A stretch of DNA of 64,000 nucleotides from Adiantum capillus-veneris (Eukaryota > Streptophyta > Polypodiopsida > Polypodiales > Pteridaceae): NCBI GenBank assembly GCA_014529385.2, contig CM043959.1, positions 63,193,753-63,257,752 on the forward strand, given 5' to 3'. The position numbers were made by a program, and so were the translations under genes. Below the pieces are notes generated by a model. That model made no database searches. It had not been told where the DNA came from and saw only the letters and a list, made by a program, of their open reading frames with translations. Position 1 is the stretch's first letter; every line of letters begins with the position of its first letter. Below, in pieces: positions 1-10,795 of the stretch.

Positions 1-854
1 TTATGATCACACACACACACAGTGCATACACTCACACCCACACACATTGGGGAGGTGCTGCCGAATCACACAACTATTGAAGAAGAAGCTAGGAGGGAGG
101 TGCTGCCGAATTTTCATCTCAAGAAGCTCGATTAGATCAGAAAATCGAGAAGATTACCAGCTCTTAATCACGGTAATGACATTTTAATTAATGCTATCTG
201 AAAATTCCTTTCTCTACCATCAAAATTTCTCGTACATTATGCCTATTCCTAGTCGGAAATCTCTATGACTACTTTCTAAATTCTCCTTATTCGTACTCTA
301 TTATGTAATCATCATTCCATAGCTGAATTATCAGCCATTCTTCACTCTTGATTAATGATTAGAGCATAATTATCAGAATCTTCTCTCTGTAGATACCATA
401 GTAATTAATCGGTAAGCTAGTATTGGTGCAGATTGAGGAGAATCATCATTGTAATCACTCATTAACACTGCAGCTTAATTGAATTCATTTTTCTTATTCA
501 TTAAGACGTAATTAAGGAGAAATTAATCGGTCATTAAGTCTCTATGAATTGGTTTTTTCTCACACATATGCATAGGGTAAATCTGCATCATCTAATTGCT
601 AGGAAATAGTTTAATCATACTTAATCCAATTCTCTGGTAATTTTAATAGTGAAATCTTAATTATTCTTGATCATGCAAGCCGAATAATTATCTTAGAGCC
701 GGTTCCCATAGGATTATGTGCCATCCTTAATGATTGCTTATGAAAGAAATCTAGACTCTCATATAGGAGGGATTAATTGATCTACCCATTGGACTGTTAT
801 GATGCTTGTGAACCTTAGCTCTTTCCCCAAGCTAATCATTTAAAGTAGTGAGAA
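1..854. other. AT-rich stretch without recognisable gene
   Basis: A short (AC)n tract lies near positions 8-21, followed by AT-rich sequence with no long open frame on either strand. A GGTAATG at about 173 resembles a plant 5' splice site and a pyrimidine-rich stretch precedes 840, so a leader intron upstream of the small ORF at 855 is conceivable but unproven. No LTR terminus or transposon end was seen. Confidence 0.5.
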
Positions 855-995
855 ATGGCCCCGGTTAAGAGGACGCGCTTCGGTGGTGCCCATGATCGCG
901 AAGCAGGAACGAGCAATGTCAACGGAAAAGGGAAGGCTCCCATGGACGAGCAAATACCGGCCATCTCACGGGCCATCGATGAAGAAGTGGAAGAG
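855..995 (+). CDS. Candidate short first exon, product unknown
   Basis: An ATG at 855 opens a 59-codon frame that is clearly more GC-rich than its AT-rich surroundings. It encodes a basic N-terminus (MAPVKRTRFGG) followed by a Gly/Lys/Asn stretch and a Glu-rich end (DEEVEE). The frame meets GAG|GTAGAT at 995/996, a good plant 5' splice-site match, and then runs into T-rich sequence before a stop at 1032-1034. I do not recognise the protein. It could be the first exon of a low-copy gene, or the start of a decayed retrotransposon gag that lies partly outside the window. The compositional contrast is seen; the splice model is inferred, and no downstream exon was identified. Confidence 0.3.
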
Positions 996-1034
996 GTAGA
1001 TCATATTATTTTTTTTTCAAGTTGTTTAAATTAA

Positions 1035-2040
1035 CATTGCATACGCTAGTTAGTAATGCTCATATCCCTAAACATGTTGGAGAAATCCGACGGAAACCTC
1101 GGCATTGAATGCATAGTACATTTAAGTATAAAGTAGGAAAGAAATGATTGATGGGTATGCTGTTTGCAAGAGGAAAGAATGTTTGCTAGGAAAAATTTAG
1201 CTCGACATGTTCATTTTATTTCCAATGTTGAATCAGTCCTGACCCCCCTACTGATCACAGGGGGTAGAGTTCCTGGTTAAGGGCTCTTGAATCCACGACT
1301 GCTGGTTAAGCGGTGGATACCCACGACTGTTGGTTAAGCGGTGGGAACCCACGTCTTGCTTTCTATGCGGTGGGAGTGTCCATGACGTGCTTTCTATGCG
1401 GTGGACATACCTAGTTGTATGGGCAGATAGGCGACAACGGGAGGAGTAAACTCTCGCTGGAGGGGGGATGTTGTACCTCCAGAACATTGGAATTTTTATG
1501 AATAAGTTTGAGTAGAATTTTTACTAGAATTCTGTCTTGGTGTTGTTTGCAATACTGGTTGAAGGGCTGTTTTAACGAACCATGTGATTCGAAATTAAAC
1601 ATGGAATATTTATGTTGAACAACCTTTGTGGTAGTAATTAGGTCACACGATGAAGTGTGAGTGTGGGGGTGGAAAGTGGGGGCTTGGCTCAGGTTGCCAA
1701 TGACTACGAGATGGGTGGTCCCGATTGGTCGGGAACTCTCTGTCCCCATAGTGCTTACTCGATATTAGTAACGCTCATTGCCCCTAGAGCGGGGAATTCT
1801 CGAGAGTACGTGCCTCTGAAACATGGGGAAAAAGGCACTCGAGGCTTCTCTCCTCTTGGAAGGTGGGTCATAGGATCGCTAGATAGTTTAAGTACGCTTC
1901 CTTTGCGAGGTGGAGCTAGATCTCTTTGCTAGTAGGCTCGAACTCGACTCACTTTGTGATGAGAGATCGTCCGCTAGTCGAACCCTGAACCATTTTGTTT
2001 GCTTCCGCTATAGATCTAGTGGCCACCAGGTTTACCATCA
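1035..2040. other. Non-coding stretch between candidate exon and element E1
   Basis: Apart from the short tandem repeat at 1293-1410, nothing recognisable was found. Small open frames on both strands lack family motifs and look like chance. Similarity to the other post-integrase copy (52.85-54.41 kb) fades near 2040, which I take as the truncated 3' edge of element E1. Confidence 0.4.
1293..1410. repeat. Degenerate tandem repeat, four units of 28-31 bp
   Basis: Units start at 1293, 1321, 1349 and 1380. The first two (28 bp) share CCACGACTG, TGGTTAAGCGGTGG and a terminal AC. The last two (31 bp) share TGCTTTCTATGCGGTGG. The array is short and diverged, with no dyad symmetry or coding pattern. 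Confidence 0.6.
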
Positions 2041-2159
2041 GATCCGTTGTTTGATACGATGGGGTGGGGACCTCACACTGAAGGCATAATCAATATCTTC
2101 AGGTGTCACTACTGTTTTAATTCCGTTAACAGTGGCACCGTCTTCATCAACATCAAAAG

Positions 2160-2640
2160 AATCGGGGACCTGTTTAATAATGGCTGCATCAAAATCAAAC
2201 TACGTAGCCTATACTACCACATGCAGATCCCATAATTGAAGCAACGATTCTGCCTGCTCATTAAATACATATCTGTGTATCTTGCTGTATGGAATGAGTG
2301 GGAGGGAGGCATGAGTAGAAGTAATGACTGCTGAAGTCTCATCCACTATGTCCTGCATCTTCTCTGACATTTTCTTGCGACCCATATACTGTGATGACTG
2401 CAAAGCTGTAGAGTAAGAAGACTACTTGCGTATCCTAACCCGTAACAAGGTGTATTAGGTAGTGTCAGATAGGGACAAGAAGAATCTATCAACGAGGAGG
2501 GTTCACATTGGAGCGAAGAGTTCTCAAAGCTTGGCAATGGCAAGTGCGTGACAATAGGTAGTCGTCACGCATGAGACTTGTGAGGAAGAGTGGCCACACA
2601 CCTCACTGTTATACGTGTACGTGCCGGGTGTGACACTCCC
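2160..2640 (-). pseudogene. E1 extra ORF downstream of integrase (unknown)
   Basis: Reading downstream of the integrase end on the minus strand, two stretches (2543-2346 and 2403-2209) match a plus-strand copy at 52.85-53.30 kb almost residue for residue. Shared motifs include LFLTSLM, CPYLTLP, MGRKKM, IPY.KIHRYVFNEQA and LLQLWD. The frame then degrades (AT.FDFDAAIIK) before similarity ends near 2040. Some Tat-branch elements carry additional ORFs between pol and the 3' LTR, which would explain the position. The product is unknown: no zinc knuckle, protease or nuclease motif is visible. It could instead be flanking DNA copied with both elements. Confidence 0.5.
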
Positions 2641-3330
2641 TGGTCATCAGTACCTGGAATACCATTATTATCACCTCTAGAGGTCTCCTTGTCATTAGAA
2701 TAATATAACTTTATCTTGGCCCCATTATAAACACCTGGCAGCAGTAATCCAGATAAGTCTTTCAGACTCACTATGCCATTTGAAAATACGCAATCAACTT
2801 CAAATGGACCAGACCAAGCTATCTTCAGATTTTGTTTCTTAGGCCCAATTTGGAATGATATAGCAAAACTAAGTCACCCTTCTAAAACTCCCTAACCTTT
2901 ATCCTTCTATCATGCCATTGCTTTCTGTGTTTGCTAAACAATCTCCTGTTCCAGGTCATAACTCAACCAGATGCAATAATTCCTCCAGTCTTGGTTTGAG
3001 ATTATGATTAAAATCTAATCCATATTCAACTGCCATCCTGAGACTGGGAATTACAAATTCAATAGGCACTACAGCTTTAGTACCATACACCATTATGAAA
3101 GGTGTCATTATAGTGGTGACTTGATAAGCTGTTCTGTAGGTCCATAGAGCAATCTAGCACTTGATATCCCACTAGTGTGGCACCTTCTGAACAATCTTGG
3201 TCAAATTATCCTTGATGGTTGTATTATTGCTTTCTGCTTGAACATTGCACCTAGGATAATACGGAGTCAATTTTCTGTGCTTAACTGAGAGCATCTCCAT
3301 CAGAATTTACATTGTGTTGTTACTGAAATG
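2565..3330 (-). pseudogene. E1 integrase, C-terminal half (Tat-like)
   Basis: Integrase inserts the cDNA into the host chromosome. The minus strand shows the end of the catalytic core: a degenerate DQETH (second catalytic Asp), then LTPYYPRCN and VQAESNN with the catalytic Glu. WTYRTAYQVTT.MTPF and VYGTKAVVPIEFV follow, and the C-terminal KGDLVLLYHSKLGLRN module near 2.85 kb. The part reading SLKDLSGLLLPGVYNGAKIK is open at 2771-2565. The zinc-binding N-terminus and first catalytic Asp are absent because RT sequence joins integrase directly at about 3.35 kb, an internal deletion. Several in-frame stops make it non-functional. Confidence 0.7.
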
Positions 3331-3479
3331 TGTCTCTTGATCATATACCCCAAAAATGAACTGAATTTAGACGCACTGCGGGGTGCCTTGGCCTGTTGGA
3401 CTCACTCAACTTTATCATTGGCCATCTCTATGCCATTTTTGGACACTATATGTCCCATTAATTGTCCTTTCTAGACCAG

Positions 3480-4040
3480 AAAGACAGACGTGAATGTATT
3501 CAAGCAGATCCTCTTCTCCTTACATCACTCAAAAACCATTTCCAAAAACAGTAGATGCTTCTCCTTGGCTGAGAATACAGTGAAGTCATCCATAAATATT
3601 GCTAGAAATTTGTGCAATAATTAATGCAATGCTATAATGTTGCTGGAGCATTGCAAAGACCAAATAGCATGACTAAATACATGAATGCACCCCATTCACT
3701 AATAAAAGTGATTTTTCTCCTATCTTCAGGAGCGATATTTAACTGGTTGTAACCATTGTAGCCATCCATAAAACTATACATATTATGGCCTGCAATCTCA
3801 TCAAGAAGCATATCAGTGAAGGGTAATGGAAAGGGATCTTTGATAGTTTGAGTATTCCTTTCTTGGTAGTGCACACAGAATCTAAGTTTCCCATTCTTCT
3901 TTGGTACGACCACTATTGGGAATAGCCAATCACTACTAGTGATTTCTATGATGAATCCGTTTTCTAGAAGGTTGTCAAATTCATCTTTGACCTTCTTTCC
4001 ATAGTTCGGACTCATTATGTACCTCTGCTACGTACTGGTC
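3480..4040 (-). pseudogene. E1 reverse transcriptase (Ty3/gypsy)
   Basis: RT copies element RNA into DNA. The best open part (4015-3632) shows the fingers motif VVVPKKNGKLRFCV, then DPFPLPFTDMLL, YSFMDGYNGYNQ (catalytic Asp in the D-G-Y context) and WGAFMYLVMLFGLCNAPAT. After two stops the same strand continues with IFMDDFTVFSAKEKHLLF, so the catalytic Met-Asp-Asp box survives. The usual V-D-Y after KLRFCV is VHY here. The palm and fingers order is typical of Ty3/gypsy. The thumb runs briefly to about 3.40 kb and then breaks at the deletion that removes RNase H. Confidence 0.85.
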
Positions 4041-5215
4041 TAGTATCTGGATTTAGAGGTATTCTGTGCTGGCAAACCTCTGGATGCATACATTTCAAAT
4101 CAGTATATTCCCATGCAAATACATCTTTGTATTTCAGGAACATAAGTTTGACTTTTCCTTCATTTCTGGGTTTGGATGCTTATTCACCTTGATGAATCGA
4201 GGAATTTCTTCAGAACCCAAATTCCACTCTTCAATCTCTTAATCATCTGGGAGCACCCAATTCTAGTCACCTCCTTTCCTTTTGGTCAATGTCTCCGCAG
4301 CATAATCCTTGAACAGATCTGTTAGTTCTGGATTTGCATTCAGCACTCCAGCGCCCTCTTTAGTGTGCACAAGTGTACTCAAATCTGAATATCCCTCTTT
4401 GGAGTCAGATGGTTCCTCTCGCCGACCAGTCAATTGAATTGGTCTCTCTCTAGGATTCAGTTGAGTGAATTGATTTGGAAATTTCTTTCTCTATTTCTCA
4501 GATTGAGCCTTGTCGTATAACACTGCATTCAAGTCAATTTCAGCTAACGAAAAAATATTCATGGCTGCAAGCATCTGTTCAATCTTCTTAACCCCATATT
4601 TTTGGCAAAGTTCTTCAGGTTGCAATGCTTTCTTCCAGCTTCTGGTGCTATTTGTGTGGAGATGGATTCTCCTTCTGGTTCCTTGAATGGTTATGGTATG
4701 ATTTGCATAATCATGAATAACCTGCATCATCGAAAGCCATGGTCATCCCAGTAGCATACCATATGCTCCTTGGACATCCAGTAACAAAAAGTTGGTTTTG
4801 AATTTCTCTTTACCCACCCTAATCTGTATATTGTCAATCATACGAGTTGCCTGAACAACTCTATGATTAGCCATTCTAAGCTTAAAGGGTGCTAGCTTTA
4901 AATGCCAAGACTTTTTTGAAGATGTGCCCCCTCAATATTCACACCTGCCTCTCCATCCAATATAGCATCGGATAGCGGCTCCCATTGTTTCCTGACCTTG
5001 TAATCCACCTGGATTACTGACACCTCATTATCTTTGACAACGGACAAATCAACTGCTCTGGCATTAGCTTCATCTTTTCTCCGCTGTCTGATAAACTTTG
5101 CTGATTCAGGCAAAATCTTCTTGATATCATCTGATTTGACCGTCAATTTTTGAATTCGTTTATAGATTTTGACATAGATCTCCTTTCTCACCTGGTCAGA
5201 ATTATCATCAAAACT
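4041..5215 (-). pseudogene. E1 retropepsin and linker to RT
   Basis: The open stretch 5191-4898 ends in AILDGEAGVNI, at the place of a retropepsin active site (canonical D-S/T-G); here it reads D-G-E. Upstream is a basic linker rich in KI..IQKL and RRKDEANARA. After a frame break, 4730-4491 (VIHDYANHTITIQG, QKYGVKKIEQMLA) is downstream protease/linker sequence. A retropepsin would cleave the Gag-Pol polyprotein inside the particle. With D-G-E, frameshifts and stops it should be inactive. The rest, to 4041, is decayed linker with no further domain I can name. Confidence 0.6.
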
Positions 5216-6528
5216 CGAGGAATCAGAACTTTCTTCACATTACCAATCCTCTGTTCTTGTGTGTGTATTGAGCCTTGACTGACACTGAGCAAGACAGTGT
5301 GCTTCTCATAATTCAGTGTTTTCTACTGCAATCAAATCTGATTTGACTTGCCCTTGATCATCCACCATTCCTTGTACTACAACAAGCATGGTCTCAGAGA
5401 ATCCAGATCCTAATTGATCTGACTGCCTTTTCTAAGAAGACAAGGTTGGTATCTTTTGAATAACATGAGCATCAAAACTATCTCATTGTTTCGGTAGCTT
5501 CTTAGCTAGATGCTCTGTGATCCTAGCTGCCACTTCTTCCTACTATTGCCATTCATCAACTACCTTCTCCTTGCCCTTAGCCTTCTAGACTTCTCTCTGT
5601 TGAGTCCATTGACTCGTTTCAGGAATGTCTGCTTTCAGAGGGTTGCCTTAAAGTTCTTCAATAATCACCCCTTTACTGCGAGTGATTGTCCGTACTGGAA
5701 CTAGTTTTGGCGCTTTTGCCTCAGTAGCCTCAGTACTAGGTGCATTTGTACACTAAGCAGCAAAGTGTCCATATTTCCCACAACTATAGTAGTTAAGACT
5801 TCAATTCTAAAAACTTCCATGACCTCGGCCTCGGCCAGTACCCCCTTGGTATCTGATGTGCCCAGTAGCAGTCCCACAGGTACCTAAAATTTCCTTGTTA
5901 GGTCCATTGGTCGTCTCTACCTTAGCTGATTGGGCATTTGTAAATGCAATAAGAGACAGATCCTTACCTTTCTTGAAATGATGGATTCGAATGCCACAGA
6001 TATTCCAGAGTTGTCCATACACTTTGTAGTACATGCACTATGGAGATTTGTTGGAAACATGATCTCTAGATTTACATTTGGAGCACCAGGTTTCCATCTT
6101 CCTGATTAGTGATCTGGTATGGCTGATTTCAACAATTTGCTTTGCCATTTTGTCGATGTTCGGAGACCAAGACCCTTTCTTAGCCTTGTCCTTGCTCTTT
6201 TTGTATGAACTACTATTAGAACTATTGGAAGTCTCACTAGAGTTAGAATTCTCCGTAGAAGAGCTGCTACTGCTAGACCTTCGCTTCTAATGGCTTTGTT
6301 CCTTCTTGGCTTGCTTCTTGAGCTTCAGAGCTCTCTGCTCCAAGACATTAAACTTCTTCATGGGTGCAGGTACCTCTTGCTCTCTTAGCTTCTTGCTGTG
6401 AAATCCATTCAGAAACCATACGCGCAATCTTTTTTCTTAAGGTCATTCTTGCACCTGCCTTGTCACCTCTTTGATCTTTTCCATGTAGCTTCTTACAAAC
6501 AATTTTCCTTGCCTGATCTTATCTAGCT
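5216..6528 (-). pseudogene. E1 gag C-terminus with zinc knuckles
   Basis: At 6528 the frame reads KLDKIRQGK..VRSYMEKIKEVTRQ, the end of a retrotransposon gag capsid-like domain, which continues the piece at 32824-33450 across E2. Downstream lie a Lys- and Ser-rich stretch (6.35-6.2 kb), a first knuckle CSKCKSRDHVSN whose last Cys is lost, a Gly/Arg-rich segment (GGTGRGRGHG near 5.82 kb) and a second knuckle, YYSCGKYGHFAA, lacking its first and last Cys. The order matches the plus-strand copy at 33.53-34.25 kb. Knuckles of this type bind element RNA during packaging. Multiple stops, often TAG in place of Gln, interrupt it. Confidence 0.75.
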
Positions 6529-7268
6529 TGTAATGGATATGGCCTATGAACTTTGAGAATAACAGAATTAAGAGAATTAGCGTGAGCATTTTTGTGAGAT
6601 AACTTTGAGAACATAGAGGGTGAACTTAATTGATGGTAGCAACATGAACATAGTATTTAATTAACTTGGAATGAACAATACTTTTGCAAGAGAGAGAGTA
6701 TTAGAGAACATGACAATATTTAAAGACCGGAATTACTTGGAGCCGATCCCCCCTCCAAAAGGCGTTTGTATTATAGATTCTCCCATCAACAGAGACTTGT
6801 TACAATACAATCTTTGTGTTCCTTGTGACCTTGGTGATGCTATGAAGATGGAAAGCTTCATGCATCACGAGCTTAACATAAAATTTTCAAGAAGCATTAA
6901 CTATTCCAAGCCTTAGTCCCAAGGGCTCAAACACCTTCGAAGGTGGAGAGAGCTCACGGGGAATGAGGGTAGGGAAGAAGAAGAAGAATCATCCATAGGA
7001 GAAAGAAATAGTTCCTCACTTATCATCACTCTTCTTGCTTAGCATAGCATAATAGCATAGTAATGAATATGAAGAAGATGTCAAGCTTAAGCATTGAAGC
7101 ATGGCTCTTGGTTGGATGTGCATTCCATAGCCAAGAGTGCTGGTGTAGGCTCTCCACTCCTCAACAAGGTTGGAGAAGGAGATGGAGCTCTTGCACTTTG
7201 CACTCCACACAATCAGAAAATGTGTGTGTTTCTGTGGGAGAGTATACCCCCCCTCTCATGCTTGGTCC

Positions 7269-7270
<2 letters not shown>

Positions 7271-7312
<42 letters not shown>
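7271..7312. repeat. (CT)n microsatellite in E2 3' LTR
   Basis: About 42 bp of uninterrupted CT. The corresponding place in the other LTR (about 32132-32150) has a much shorter CT tract and an added (GT)n, so the locus changed length after insertion. Open frames crossing it encode Ser-Leu repeats and are artefacts. Confidence 0.95.
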
Positions 7313-7315
<3 letters not shown>

Positions 7316-7797
7316 ATTATTTTATTATTTCATTTGGACATGTGTTCTCTTTTTCCTATTTGAGAGAAAGAACTTAATTTTTTTTATTTTTTTGTATCTA
7401 AATTGTCATTGGACCCCTTTAAAACCTATCCAATAGCATTCAAACACATCATGAGGGCCACATGTGGAGGATCATTTGAACATGTGTTTTTTATGAGTAT
7501 CAAGCCATTTGGTTGAATTGAATACTTCAAGGACTTAGTCATTCAAGAATGGAAACGTTGATGGCTCTTGAGAATTATCTTTGAATTGAATACTTCAAGA
7601 ACTTTAGTCATTTAAGTATGTGAGAAACACCTCAAGATTTTGGGTGAGGCTCACACTAACGCTTAGCAAGCCAACAAGCACCTCATGCTTGGGTAGGATT
7701 CCCACCTCAAGGTCAGCCCTAGGTTGCCTAAGGTCAAAGGACTTTTGAACACTAACTTTTAAAGGTCTTTAATGAAGCTAACCCTACGGTATTTAAG

Positions 7798-7967
7798 TGT
7801 TGAACCGAAGACGAGAAACCGCACTGAGAGAGTATAGGTAGACGACAAGAGAGAGAGACAACACCATCATATACAAACCCCAAAAGTGTGTCTACTGATC
7901 ACACGTGATGTGTTTACATAGAGGGGACCACGGTGATATATATAGAGATACTATATATAGCTCAACA
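7798..7967 (-). repeat. E3 3' LTR (170 bp)
   Basis: Begins TGTTGAACCG and ends GCTCAACA on the plus strand. It differs from the partner at 10625-10795 at roughly nine positions by eye, mostly transitions. The adjacent internal sequence, read on the minus strand, is purine-rich GAGTGGGGG, the expected second-strand primer. Confidence 0.92.
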
Positions 7968-8534
7968 CCCCCACTCAAATGAAGGTCCCTAACTGTGGAT
8001 GAAAAAATCCTTGGGGGCTCAAGGGAAAAACCCACAGCTCTATATATACCCACCGATTTATTAAAATGTTTTAAAATATATATTTACAATGCTCAAAGGA
8101 GCTACATCACTCTTGTTTTACAATGTGCCCTTTCAAGGGTCTTTAACAACCCTATATATACAATTGAATTGATGCAAATTCTTCAATATCTTTGAACATC
8201 TTCAATATGTTTGAGCCGCTTAAATATCTTTGAGCCCATGTACAGATATTTAAGCCCATGTACAGTACACTCCTTGACGTGACTTTCATCCTATAAACAA
8301 CATCAACTCAAGAAACACATCGATATGTGAAGATTAGAAATAAATACATCACATTATCCTTAGAGACGGTTTGCGACGCCGCTCTAGAGACGACATAGAA
8401 ACAAACGTAATGTTGATGCAATCACATGTGTAGATGACATAGAAACAAACGTAACATCAATGTAATCACATGTGCACAAATATATACAAAGCTGACATGT
8501 AATAAATACATTGCGACCCCCAAGGTCTCAACTA

Positions 8535-8800
8535 ACAGTTTTCATCATCATGGCTTTACGTACCATGGCATCACGGTGTTCACCATGGCATTAAGACGCT
8601 TAGAAAAAAAATTTGAACTATCAATCATCATGGCTTTACGTACCATGGCATCAAAGACGCTTTCAACAAATAAAAACTTTGAAATACCAATCATCATGGT
8701 TTTACGTACCATGGCATCAGAGACATTTTATTCAAATCAAATAAAAATTGTAAAATAGTAATCACCATCATGGCTTTATGTACCATGGCATTACAGACGC
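8535..8800. repeat. Minisatellite in E3, CATCATGGCTTTACGTACCATGGCAT-type units
   Basis: At least four irregular units of about 60-70 bp share ATCATGGCTTTACG and TACCATGGCATCA (or close variants), starting near 8547, 8627, 8693 and 8768, separated by A-rich spacers. The half-units CATCATGG and ACCATGG are near inverted copies. A related motif forms the regular 43-bp array in E8, supporting common origin of the two elements. Confidence 0.7.
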
Positions 8801-9213
8801 TAGTTTTGTGCAAAATCTGCAAAACCTCAAGACAATGAGAGTCAATAGATAACTACTTTGTAAAATCACGTGAAATACGTTATGAAAAATCGTGACGAGA
8901 TTAGCAGCATGTACCAAGAACCAAAGCCATGATCAATGGAGAAAATAAAAACACAACAAATAATATCGCCTTGAACCATGGATGAAGATAATAAAGACGC
9001 ATAATGTAACTTCACCCGTGACATCATGGAGCTCCATTTGGTGAACCTTGTCGTTTCTACGTCAATGAAATACATGAAACCTGTTGACAACATTTCACGC
9101 TATACTAGACTATGTGATTGAAGACAAAAGAAACCCACACTATACTCGGCAGAAGCTTGCTACACATAGCATGACAAAATTGCCTCTATACTGATCCTCG
9201 ACAGTTCTAAGTC

Positions 9214-9325
9214 AATATAGATGCATTACTTGCAGATACGCACAAGCACATCCATGAAAATGCACTCGAATAGATGCCTTACTTGCAGATACGCACAAGC
9301 ACATCCATGAAAATCCACTCAATCA
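9214..9325. repeat. Two-copy tandem repeat (~53 bp) inside E3
   Basis: Two copies beginning near 9221 and 9274 share TTACTTGCAGATACGCACAA and the following GCACATCCATGAAAAT. It is non-coding. Confidence 0.7.
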
Positions 9326-10612
9326 TCAACAGTGGTTACAATAACGTGGTGTTTCTTTTAATAAAGCATGCAAGTTAAAACAAGTCACGATAAAAATAGC
9401 ATTCCTCGTCCCATTGTTGACTAGAGACAATGGTCGTAGCCGTTTCGAGGCACTTGTTAAGCCGAGACTTGGAGATCTTAGAGAAGGTGGTAGCCATCGC
9501 GAGGCACTACCAAAGCTGCTACTGGTAGACAATATAAAAGTTTCCTGGTTGACAGTGCGCTTTCTTGAGAGAATTTGCATGGCAGCAAACAATACGCAAC
9601 AAGCCAATCGTGGTAGTCATGGGTAGTAGCCATAGACGGACACTCAAAACTCATCGCTGCCAATAGAAACTGACTTCGTCAGCATGGGAGCATTGGGAGA
9701 ACGACCCAACCATTGTACTATTTCTCATTCAGCAGTTGCCAGTTGTCGCAAGGCACTGATGCAATGGCTTCATCAATTTTGTGGCTAATAGATTAAGGTG
9801 TCATAGGATTAAGCTTCAAAGAAAGCAAGAACCAGATCGTATTAATGGCTCAAACTCGGGTTGCCTTCGCTTCTCTAGTTATCGCGGACTGCCTTGGATT
9901 CTCTGGTCCCATAACGTGGGTTGACTTGGCTTCTCTACTTGCCCATCGGGGATGATGACAGCATGCAACACATACAATAGAGCGGCGCGTTGCGGTAGCC
10001 TCACGACACGAACTACGTCTAATTATATATTTGATGCTATATAAAGCATCGAGACAAAGATGGAGCCTCACGACACAAAAGCTACGTACATGACAAAGAT
10101 GGAGCCTCACGACAAAGATGCTATAATTTCGGCATCGCTTATACACTATATACGACGGCGCTCTAATTTTGACAGCGCTGCGTAATTATAGATGCGCTAA
10201 ACTGGGCAGCAATAGGGTTTTGCTCCACCTCTGCTCGTTGCTATCAATTGATCTAAGCATCTCATCACTTTTTCTTAGATTCACAAGGCAAGCCAGATGC
10301 AAAACTTGAGGGTTTCCCTGTACAGAGATGAACTCGAAATGGAAGAAACAAACCACAAGCATTTTTTTAATCCCACGAAAAGTTCTAACTGTCTTATGCA
10401 GTCGGTTCATCTTCTCGTAAGCCTCTCACTGGGCTTCATCTGCTCATACGCCTCGCACTTAGGCTGCTACACAGTTGTACGCTCATTCACGAACCCCTAA
10501 CTACAATAAAATACAAGAAAGACACTCAAGAAGAAATACGTGAAACTTATCTTCGTGCTTGAAGCACACGGAGTTTCCATAGCCTTAGCTCGATAGAGAA
10601 CGCATGCGGTGA

Positions 10613-10624
10613 GATCTAATACCA
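10613..10624 (-). promoter_or_regulatory. E3 primer-binding site (initiator tRNA-Met type)
   Basis: Read on the minus strand directly after the 5' LTR the sequence is TGGTATTAGATC, a 10/12 match to the TGGTATCAGAGC site that pairs with the 3' end of initiator tRNA-Met. There is no spacer between LTR and site. It fixes the element's orientation as minus. Confidence 0.8.
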
Positions 10625-10795
10625 TGTTGAACCGAAGACAAGAAACCGCACTAAGAGAGTGTAGGTAGACGACAAGAGAGAGAGACAACACCATCATGTG
10701 CAAACCCCAAAAGTGTGTCTACTGATCACACGTGATGTGTTTATATAGAGGGGACCAGGGTGCTATATATAGAGATACTATATATAGCTCAACAT
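10625..10795 (-). repeat. E3 5' LTR (171 bp)
   Basis: Starts TGTTGAACCG and ends GCTCAACA on the plus strand and is nearly identical to the copy at 7798-7967. It is directly followed by a partial 30-bp duplicate of the LTR end (10796-10825) that also ends GCTCAACA, then by target duplication TTAAG. Confidence 0.92.
10741..10748 (-). promoter_or_regulatory. Possible TATA box in E3 5' LTR
   Basis: On the minus strand the LTR reads CTATATAAACAC, a canonical plant TATA-box form, at the position expected for LTR-driven transcription. The equivalent site in the 3' LTR (about 7914-7921) has one change, giving TATGTAAA. Confidence 0.45.

Noticed and set aside
1657-1932. Plus-strand frame of 91 codons near the left edge
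   Set aside because: No recognisable domain, no splice or promoter context, and it lies in non-coding DNA next to a degenerate tandem repeat.
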